The notes beneath the pieces are model-generated. The model had not been told where the DNA came from. It searched no databases and saw only the letters and a program-made list of their open reading frames with translations. Below, piece by piece: positions 58,556 to 64,000 of a stretch of 64,000 bases of DNA. Origin of the DNA: Pseudolabrys taiwanensis (GTDB taxonomy: Bacteria; Pseudomonadota; Alphaproteobacteria; Rhizobiales; Xanthobacteraceae); assembly GCF_003367395.1 (NCBI RefSeq), contig NZ_CP031417.1:4464001-4528000 (forward strand), written 5' to 3'. A program made the position numbers and the translations under genes. Each line of letters opens with the position of its first letter. Within the stretch, counting starts at the first letter, position 1.

Positions 58556-58709
58556 CCCTCTCCCCTTGCGGGAGAGGGTGCCCGAGCGGAGGCGAAGCCG
58601 AGCGAGGGCGGGAGAGGGGTCGGTGGTGCAACTGAGGCGCTGACCCCTCACCCAGCTCGCGCTCGCTATCGCTCCGCGCTCGCCACCCTCTCCCGCAAGG
58701 GGAGAGGGG
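58556..58709. repeat. CCCTCTCCCCTTGCGGGAGAGGG inverted element
   Basis: Two halves in opposite orientation: 58556-58619 (CCCTCTCCCCTTGCGGGAG... GGGAGAGGGG) and 58643-58709 (CCCCTCACCC... CTCCCGCAAGGGGAGAGGGG). This is a widespread alphaproteobacterial dispersed intergenic element; it fills the gap between fdhD and mobA. Confidence 0.75.
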
Positions 58710-58757
58710 AAGCGAGCAAGCGGCACGCTCGGTGTTGCATCTCGGCTCGGAAAATTC

Positions 58758-59633
58758 TCAATCATCCACCGCGGCCTTGCGTCGATGCTTCGAACTCTCT
58801 TCCTCGACATAGGCCAAGTCCTGGTCGAACACGATGCGGTCTTCGCCGGCAAGCGCGATGAAGCGTTTGCCGCGGGCACGGCCGATCAAGGTGAGATTAG
58901 CCTTGCGCGCGAGTTCCACGCCCCAGGCGGTGAAGCCCGACCGCGAGATCAGGATCGGAATGCCCATGCGCACGGTCTTGATCACCATCTCGGAGGTGAG
59001 GCGTCCGGTGGTGTAGAAGATCTTGTCGCCCGCGGCGACCTTCTCCTTGAACATCCAGCCGGCGATCTTGTCGACGGCGTTATGGCGGCCGACGTCCTCC
59101 ATGTAGACGAGCGGCTTGTCCTCCTGCGCCAGCACGCAGCCATGGATCGCGCCGGCCTCGAGATAAAGCGACGGCGTCGTATTGATTTCCTGTGTCAGCT
59201 TGTAGAGCCAGGAGGTGCGCAAGGTTGCCTTCGGCAGTTCGACGCCTTCCAGCGCCTCCATCAGGTCGCCGAAAACGGTGCCCTGCGCGCAGCCGGAGGT
59301 CTGCACCTTCTTCTTCAGCTTCTTCTCGTAGTTGGTCTTGCGTTTGGTGCGCACCACGACGACCGCCAACTCCTCGTCGTAGTCGACGCCGGTCACTTCA
59401 TCGTCCGGCAGCAGCATGTGCTGGTTGAGCAGATAGCCGATCGCCAGATATTCCGGATAGTCGTTGATGGTCATCGCCGTGACGATCTCCTGGCTGTTCA
59501 GGAAGATCGTGAGCGCCCGCTCGACCGTGACGGCGGTCTCGATGTGCGCCCCGGTCTGGTCGACGCCGGTGACGCGCTCGGTGAGCCGCGGGTCGTCCGG
59601 GTTGGGACGGATGATGTAGGAGTCGGTGGTCAT
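58758..59633 (-). CDS. fdhD: formate dehydrogenase accessory sulfurtransferase FdhD
   Basis: 291 residues from ATG 59633. FdhD carries sulfur from IscS to the Mo-bisMGD of formate dehydrogenase. Motifs: LAIGYLLNQ, VYMEDVGRHNAVDKIAGW, and YTTGRLTSEMVIKTVRMGIPILISRS. The cysteine loop reads TSGCAQG, with only one Cys, rather than the CGVC pair of the E. coli protein. No formate dehydrogenase genes are in the window. It is downstream of the small secreted protein gene in a minus-strand run from tupB to mobA. Confidence 0.93.
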   Translation of the reverse strand: MTTDSYIIRPNPDDPRLTERVTGVDQTGAHIETAVTVERALTIFLNSQEIVTAMTINDYPEYLAIGYLLNQHMLLPDDEVTGVDYDEELAVVVVRTKRKTNYEKKLKKKVQTSGCAQGTVFGDLMEALEGVELPKATLRTSWLYKLTQEINTTPSLYLEAGAIHGCVLAQEDKPLVYMEDVGRHNAVDKIAGWMFKEKVAAGDKIFYTTGRLTSEMVIKTVRMGIPILISRSGFTAWGVELARKANLTLIGRARGKRFIALAGEDRIVFDQDLAYVEEESSKHRRKAAVDD

Positions 59634-59692
59634 GGGGGGAATGTATAGGGCGCGGCGGCGGATTTCACCCACCCGCCGCGCCCTCGATGTAC

Positions 59693-60196
59693 TTACTCCG
59701 CCGGTCCGGCGACGAGGTTGATCGTTGCCCCCGCGACCCCGCTCATTTGCAACACGACGGGCGTGGCCGAGAGGTCGAAGCGCACCACCTTGCGCAGCCC
59801 GGGGCAATCGTTCCGGCCGCTGTGGCTGACGGAGCGCAGATAGCGGCCCTCTTGCACCACATCGATCCAGGCCTCGTCCGACAAGGCGATCTGATAGAGG
59901 CCGGGTTTGCGCGGCGCCGGCAGGTGGACGATGCCGCCATAGCCGGGGCCGGCCTTCGCTTTGCGCTCCGGCGGCATGACGAAGTCCGCCTCCGCCGCCG
60001 GGCGCAGCGTCACCTTGAGGGCCGTTGTTGGCCATGCGGCGAGCGTGTCGCCGGCTTTGATCGGTTGCTTATCGGCGGCGGCAAGCGCGGCTCGTTCCTT
60101 GTCGAGCGGCCAAGCGAATTGACCGCAGCCGTCGTCGGCCCGCGCCGCGCCCATTGAGAGAAGCACGGCCGCCGCAATGAGGACGATGCCGCGCAT
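59693..60196 (-). CDS. small secreted protein of unknown function
   Basis: 167 residues from ATG 60196, with a signal peptide (LIAAAVLLSMGAARA-DD, cleavage about residue 20). The mature protein has two Cys (CGQF near the N-terminus and NDCPG later), which could form a disulfide. No family was recognised with certainty. It lies in the molbindin-FdhD operon with only one base between it and the molbindin stop, suggesting a Mo-related or respiratory periplasmic role. Confidence 0.75.
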   Translation of the reverse strand: MRGIVLIAAAVLLSMGAARADDGCGQFAWPLDKERAALAAADKQPIKAGDTLAAWPTTALKVTLRPAAEADFVMPPERKAKAGPGYGGIVHLPAPRKPGLYQIALSDEAWIDVVQEGRYLRSVSHSGRNDCPGLRKVVRFDLSATPVVLQMSGVAGATINLVAGPAE

Positions 60197-60197
60197 A

Positions 60198-60407
60198 TCA
60201 GTCGACCCCGACCATGACGCTGCTGGCCTTGATGATGGCATAGGCCGGCTTGCCCGCCGTCAGCTTCATCTCGTCAGCGGCTTCGTTGGTGATCGAGGCG
60301 GTGAGCACCTGTCCGCCGCCGATATCGATGCGGACGTGCGTGGTGGTGGCCCCCGGCTTGATGTCGACGATCGTGCCTTTGAGTTGATTGCGCGCGCTGA
60401 GTTTCAT
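60198..60407 (-). CDS. mop: molbindin (single Mop/TOBE domain)
   Basis: 69 residues from ATG 60407: MKLSARNQLKGTIVDIKPG..., the typical Mop/TOBE core, with THVRIDIGGGQVLTASIT and the C-terminal AYAIIKASSVMVGVD. Molbindins hexamerise and store or buffer molybdate/tungstate in the cytosol. Residues upstream of this ATG in the open frame are not family-like. About 106 bases downstream of the ModA-like gene. Confidence 0.92.
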   Translation of the reverse strand: MKLSARNQLKGTIVDIKPGATTTHVRIDIGGGQVLTASITNEAADEMKLTAGKPAYAIIKASSVMVGVD

Positions 60408-60513
60408 GCTCGACTCCATGCGTGCCGTCCTCCGCGGGACGCGGAACGGCGTTGCCAAGGTTGATGTCGCGTGAAGTCCAGGTGCGGGGCGCGCAGACCC
60501 GAAGCCGGAACCG

Positions 60514-61266
60514 TTACGTCGCGTCCTTCGACGCGAAGCCATGGCTCATCAATAGCGCTTGGCCGGCCGCTGACAAGACGTAATCGGCGAATGCCGGAGC
60601 CGCGGGGCGGGCCCGCGTCATCACGGTCAGGCCGTAATCGGCGCCGACCGCCAAGGTTGCCGGCAGATCGATGATTTGCTGGCGCGGATCGTCCCGCCGG
60701 GCCGCAATCGCATTGGTAGAGTAGGTGAGAAAGATATCGGCGCGGCCTTCGGCGACGTGCCAGCCATATACGTTGCGACCTTCCGGAGGAACGGCGCTTT
60801 GATCGCCACCGGTCAGCCGCAGCGCTTTTCGCTCCAGCGTGGCCGGTGCGCCCGGCTTCACGGCTTCAGCCAGATGGAATACCGCGAAGGCGTAATCGCC
60901 TGACGGATCGGCTTTGGGAGTCGATGTCCCCAGCTTGACCTGCGGGTCCAACATGCGATCGAGCAGAGTGGCGCTGGTCACGGCGAGTCCGGGGCGGACC
61001 AGCGCGCAGAGCCGGTTGCGGGCGAACAGCTTGACCGGGCCGCACATGCCGGCGTCGGCGAGCGCTTGCGGATGGGCCATGTTGGCCGAAGCGAAGACGT
61101 CCGCCTCCGCGCCGGCGAGAAGCGCATCCTTGAGCAAACCCGAGGGGCTGAACTTACCCACGACTTCACTGCCGGTCTGCGCTTCGTAGGCCTTGGCGAC
61201 CTCCGTCAGGGCCGCCTTCAGGCTGCCAGCCGCATAGAGCGAGATGCTTTCAGTGGGCGCGGCCAT
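60514..61266 (-). CDS. ModA-like molybdate-binding protein without signal peptide
   Basis: 250 residues, starting MAAPTESISLYAAGSLKAAL..., i.e. directly at the first beta strand of the mature ModA fold. Molybdate-binding features AAGSLKAAL and FSPSGLLKDALLAGAEADVFASAN are present. No Sec signal is encoded and the upstream in-frame codons belong to the end of tupA, so the product should remain cytosolic unless it is not used. No modB or modC lies nearby. It begins six bases after the tupA stop. Alternative: a missed upstream exchange or frameshift, not visible. Confidence 0.82.
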   Translation of the reverse strand: MAAPTESISLYAAGSLKAALTEVAKAYEAQTGSEVVGKFSPSGLLKDALLAGAEADVFASANMAHPQALADAGMCGPVKLFARNRLCALVRPGLAVTSATLLDRMLDPQVKLGTSTPKADPSGDYAFAVFHLAEAVKPGAPATLERKALRLTGGDQSAVPPEGRNVYGWHVAEGRADIFLTYSTNAIAARRDDPRQQIIDLPATLAVGADYGLTVMTRARPAAPAFADYVLSAAGQALLMSHGFASKDAT

Positions 61267-61271
61267 CGCTC

Positions 61272-62105
61272 TCAGGCGTTCGGATCGTTCGCGTTCGGAT
61301 AGAAAAGCTGCTCGCCGTTGATCTTGTAATCGGCGATCGCCTTTTGCCCCTCCGGCGAGATCAGCCAGTCGATGAAAGCTTGGCCGAGCTCCTTCTTAAC
61401 GGAGGGATGCTTCTCGGGATTCACCAGCATGACGCCGTACTGATTGAACAGGCGCTTATCGCCTTCGACCGCGATGGCGAGATCGCCTTTGTTCTTGAAC
61501 GAAATCCATGTGCCGCGATCCGACAGCACATAACCGCTGCTGGCGGCTGCAGTGTTGAGGGCGGCGCCCATGCCCTGACCGATCGACTTGTACCAGGGGC
61601 CTTTCTCCTTCTCGATGTCGACGCCGGATGCCTTCCAAAGATTGATCTCGGCGATGTGCGTTCCCGAGCGGTCGCCACGCGAGATGAAAGGCGCACCCTT
61701 GGCCATGATCTGCTTGAGCGCAGCGCCGACGTCCTTCATGCCCTTGATGCCGGCGGGATCGCTCTTCGGCCCGACCAGCACGAAGTCGTTGTACATCACC
61801 GGGTAGCGCTTCACGCCCTGGCCTTCGGCGAGGAATTTCTCTTCCGCCGACTTGGCATGCACGAACACGACGTCGGCATCGCCGCGCCGGCCGGTGTCGA
61901 GCGCCTGGCCGGTGCCCTGCGCGACCACCTTCACGTCGATGCCGGTCTTGGCCTTGAACAGCGGCAGGATGTGGCCGAACAGACCGGAGTCCTGTGTCGA
62001 CGTCGTCGAGGAGACGACGATCGATTTCTCCTGCGCGGACACCGGGCCGGTGAGGGCGATGCTGCCCAGCGTCAACAGGGCGATCAATATGCGGCGGCTG
62101 AACAT
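61272..62105 (-). CDS. tupA: tungstate ABC transporter substrate-binding protein
   Basis: 277 residues with a signal peptide to about residue 24 (VSAQ-E). The tungstate-site motif VSSTTSTQDSGLF contains TTTS-like residues, and GQALDTGRRGDADVVFVHA and FISRGDRSGTHIAEINLWK are TupA-typical. TupA prefers tungstate over molybdate in characterised members. It is downstream of tupB/tupC, with 187 bases between tupC and tupA occupied by a repeat element. Followed at once by the ModA-like gene. Confidence 0.92.
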   Translation of the reverse strand: MFSRRILIALLTLGSIALTGPVSAQEKSIVVSSTTSTQDSGLFGHILPLFKAKTGIDVKVVAQGTGQALDTGRRGDADVVFVHAKSAEEKFLAEGQGVKRYPVMYNDFVLVGPKSDPAGIKGMKDVGAALKQIMAKGAPFISRGDRSGTHIAEINLWKASGVDIEKEKGPWYKSIGQGMGAALNTAAASSGYVLSDRGTWISFKNKGDLAIAVEGDKRLFNQYGVMLVNPEKHPSVKKELGQAFIDWLISPEGQKAIADYKINGEQLFYPNANDPNA

Positions 62106-62163
62106 GGGTGATCCTCCATTCCTAGTTTCTCGTTATTCTAGTCTCTCGTGCGGCCTGTCTCCC

Positions 62164-62264
62164 TCATCCTGAGGAGCGCGCTCTTGCGCGCGTCTCGAAG
62201 GATGAGGCCTCGGCCGTCCTTTATCCTTCGAGACGGCTGCTTCGCAGCCTCCTCAGGATGAGGA
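62164..62264. repeat. CATCCTGAGG / CCTCAGGATG inverted repeat element
   Basis: Halves at 62164-62205 (TCATCCTGAGG...CTCGAAGGATGA) and 62223-62264 (ATCCTTCGAG...CCTCAGGATGAGGA) are inverted copies. It is between tupC and tupA and belongs to the family of 43651-43752. It may stabilise or separate the transcript segments. Confidence 0.75.
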
Positions 62265-62292
62265 CGGGATAAGGATTGTGCTCGTTAACCCC

Positions 62293-63018
62293 TTACACCA
62301 ACAACTCGCCGGCGATGAACCGGTGCGCCTCGTTCGTCTTGGGCGCAGTGAAGAAATCCTGCGCCGAGGCTCGTTCCACAACGCGTCCGCGATGCATCAG
62401 GATGATGTCGCCGGCAAGGCGGCGCGCCTGACCGAGATCGTGGGTCGACATCACCACCTTCACGCCGCGCGCGGCGATGGCGGCGACGAGGTCCTCGATC
62501 TGCTTTGTTGCGGCGGGATCGAGTGAGGCCGTCGGCTCGTCGAGAAGCAACAGATCGGGATCGCGGGCAAGCGCCCGGGCGAGCGCCAGCCTTTGCTGTT
62601 CACCGCCGGACAAACGGCGCGCGGGGCGATCGGCAAGCGCATCGAGCCCGACAAGCGCCAGCAGGTCGGCGATGCGGGCCGCATGTTGGCCGCGCGGGAC
62701 GCCGGCGGCTGCCAGGGCGTAGCGCAGATTGCCGGCGGCGCTGCGCCGGAGCATCACGGGGCGCTGGAAAACGATCGCGCGGCGGTCCGGCTGCGCGATG
62801 TCGCGGCCGCCCCAGGTGACGCGACCGCTATCGAGCGGGATGAGCCCCATCGCGACGCGCAGGAGCGTCGTCTTGCCCGAACCGTTAGGTCCGATGAGGA
62901 TGGTCGGCGCGCCGGCATTGAATGTCAGATCGACGTCGAGGATGGTCGTGTCGCCAGCGCGCACTTTGGCGCCGGCAAGCATCAGGGGCAGGTCCGATAC
63001 GGGCGCGCGCATGGTCAT
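62293..63018 (-). CDS. tupC: tungstate ABC transporter ATP-binding protein
   Basis: 241 residues from ATG 63018. Walker A GPNGSGKTT, Q loop VFQRP, signature LSGGEQQRLALARAL, Walker B LLLLDEPTASLD, H loop STHD. Start overlaps the tupB stop by four bases (ATGA, 63015-63018). The ModC-like C-terminal Mop domain is absent. Confidence 0.93.
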   Translation of the reverse strand: MTMRAPVSDLPLMLAGAKVRAGDTTILDVDLTFNAGAPTILIGPNGSGKTTLLRVAMGLIPLDSGRVTWGGRDIAQPDRRAIVFQRPVMLRRSAAGNLRYALAAAGVPRGQHAARIADLLALVGLDALADRPARRLSGGEQQRLALARALARDPDLLLLDEPTASLDPAATKQIEDLVAAIAARGVKVVMSTHDLGQARRLAGDIILMHRGRVVERASAQDFFTAPKTNEAHRFIAGELLV

Positions 63019-63707
63019 CCTGCCAGGCGCTCGCCGGCGCGGCGTGCGCCCCAGGCCAGCGCGTTGATCGCGATGACGATGCCGAGCAGCACGATGCCGA
63101 GGCCGATGGCGAGTGGCAGGTCGCCCTTCGAGGTTTCCAGGGCGATGGCGGTGGTCATGGTGCGGGTGAAGCCGTCGATGTTGCCGCCGACCACAATGAT
63201 CGCGCCGACCTCGGCAGCCGCGCGGCCGAAGCCGGCGAGCAACGCGGTCACCAAAGAAAAGCGCGCGTCCCAGATCAGCGTGGCGACCCGGCCGGCGGGG
63301 CCGATATTCATCGCCGCGAGCTCCTCGCGGTATTCGGCCCAAAGATCCTCGATCGTCTGCCGCGCGAGCGCGGCGATGATGGGTGCGACAAGGATCGTCT
63401 GGGCGATCACCATGGCGGTCGGCGTGAACAGCAGGCCGAAGGTGCCGAGCGGGCCCGAGCGCGACAGAAGCAGGAAGACCGCGAGCCCCACCACCACGGG
63501 TGGCAAGCCCATTGCGGCGTTCAGCACGACAATGACGGCCTCGCGGCCGCGAAAGCGAGTCAGCGCCAGGGCGGCGCCGGCGGGCACGCCGAGCAGCGTG
63601 GCGAAGAGGACGGCAGTCAGGCTGACGATCAGGGACAGCCGAACGATAGCGAACAGCACCGGATCGCCGGTCAGCACCAGTTGCAAGGCGGACGCGTCCC
63701 CGGACAT
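63015..63707 (-). CDS. tupB: tungstate ABC transporter permease
   Basis: 230 residues with about five or six membrane helices. The inner-membrane permease EAA-loop region reads VEYREELAAMNIGPAGRVATLIW-like (about residues 120-150). Gene order B-C-A with tight overlap to the ATPase is typical of tup operons. ATG 63707 is the first gene; a CATAATTATG palindrome lies 92 bases upstream. Confidence 0.92.
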   Translation of the reverse strand: MSGDASALQLVLTGDPVLFAIVRLSLIVSLTAVLFATLLGVPAGAALALTRFRGREAVIVVLNAAMGLPPVVVGLAVFLLLSRSGPLGTFGLLFTPTAMVIAQTILVAPIIAALARQTIEDLWAEYREELAAMNIGPAGRVATLIWDARFSLVTALLAGFGRAAAEVGAIIVVGGNIDGFTRTMTTAIALETSKGDLPLAIGLGIVLLGIVIAINALAWGARRAGERLAG

Positions 63708-63798
63708 CGCAGCTCCCAGCCTCTTTCGGGCTCTCGCGCGCGTTTTAGTAGCGGCTTCCGGGCCTTAATCCAAGCTCGGCCGCACCCGGAAAAAAGAA

Positions 63799-63808
63799 CA
63801 TAATTATG
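63799..63808. promoter_or_regulatory. CATAATTATG palindrome upstream of tupBCA
   Basis: A perfect 10-base palindrome in the AT-rich spot of the 172-base region between tupB and tRNA-Ser. It could be part of a tungstate/molybdate-responsive operator or simply an AT-rich promoter element. No full ModE-type dyad was found. Confidence 0.25.
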
Positions 63809-63879
63809 CAGTTACCCGCATTGGGGCTTGCAAAAGCGGCCCGCCGCCGTCATGAGAGCGGCGCGCATTGCGCAGGTCC

Positions 63880-63969
63880 GGAGAGGTGGCCGAGTGGCTG
63901 AAGGCGCACGCTTGGAAAGCGTGTATACGGGAAACCGTATCGAGGGTTCGAATCCCTCTCTCTCCGCCA
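63880..63969 (+). tRNA. tRNA-Ser (GGA)
   Basis: A 90-base class II tRNA with encoded CCA. Acceptor stem GGAGAGG/TCTCTCC, anticodon loop CTTGGAAAG (anticodon GGA), long variable arm (TATACGGGAAACCGTATC), T arm GAGGG-TTCGAAT-CCCTC, discriminator G. Confidence 0.97.
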
Positions 63970-64000
63970 GTCCCCCGCTAAGTCATTGACCGATCAAGAA

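Noticed and set aside
57745..58709. Closely spaced palindromes as a CRISPR or phage-type array
   Set aside because: Repeats are unlike each other, not evenly spaced, have no spacers of constant length, and no cas genes are nearby.

Overview
The window looks like a chromosome segment of a high-GC alphaproteobacterium, most likely Hyphomicrobiales (Bradyrhizobium / Rhodopseudomonas / Pseudolabrys-type relatives). The evidence is the core order rpmH-rnpA-yidC-engB followed by argB and a HAD nucleotidase, numerous Bug/TctC-type solute-binding proteins, a TarD-like tartrate dehydratase, and intergenic palindromes of the kind common in that group. The species is inferred, not proven. No phage, integrase, IS element or CRISPR array was seen.

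Layout. 0.2-8.1 kb (minus): the rpmH-rnpA-yidC-engB housekeeping operon with a clear promoter. It is separated from argB, a DUF423 gene and the HAD gene by an inserted flavin monooxygenase and a Bug protein. 8.4-14.0 kb (plus): a LuxR-type regulator with a degenerate receiver, a disulfide-reductase-like flavoprotein lacking its redox cysteine pair, a histidine kinase, and an overlapping type III polyketide synthase / isoprenylcysteine-methyltransferase-like pair, then tRNA-Arg(ACG). 14.1-17.4 kb: an AraC regulator, with a relic of a second AraC 3' end beside it, divergent from a PAS histidine kinase.

17.5-39.7 kb is a mosaic of small catabolic clusters, each with its own regulator. They are: (i) DUF2848 / FAD monooxygenase / Bug / cupin / amidase under an FCD GntR regulator, with two promoters of identical architecture and repeated TGAT-ATCA operators; (ii) a TarD-like dehydratase with a Bug protein and a Bug pseudogene; (iii) a BKACE enzyme divergent from TetR-cyclase-TPP enzyme around a perfect inverted repeat; (iv) a group D flavin monooxygenase and an AtaL/SnoaL fusion around a second TetR gene, with matching operators at two promoters; (v) an amidohydrolase coupled to a MaoC-type hydratase. 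folD, an EamA exporter, a DUF3775 protein and a PhaC-like hydrolase are interspersed.

39.9-47.5 kb: a fused hibernation-factor/cold-shock protein, a glycine-zipper lipoprotein, a large CoA-ligase/GNAT protein, and a meta-cleavage operon (4,5-dihydroxyphthalate decarboxylase-like protein, MhpB-like dioxygenase, hydrolase) under a HutC-type GntR regulator, with a DasR/NagR-like half operator at the operon start.

47.6-63.7 kb is dominated by molybdenum/tungsten functions: a solitary xanthine-dehydrogenase-type large subunit with a nitroreductase, TusA, a core-MetE-like enzyme, a degenerate MoeA, a MoeA fused to a periplasmic-binding-like domain, an HTH-MobB fusion containing a G8 tract, canonical MoeA, MobA, FdhD, a small secreted protein, a molbindin, a ModA-like protein without signal peptide, and a TupABC tungstate transporter. 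The enzymes that use this machinery, apart from the XDH-like subunit, are not in the window. tRNA-Ser(GGA) closes it.
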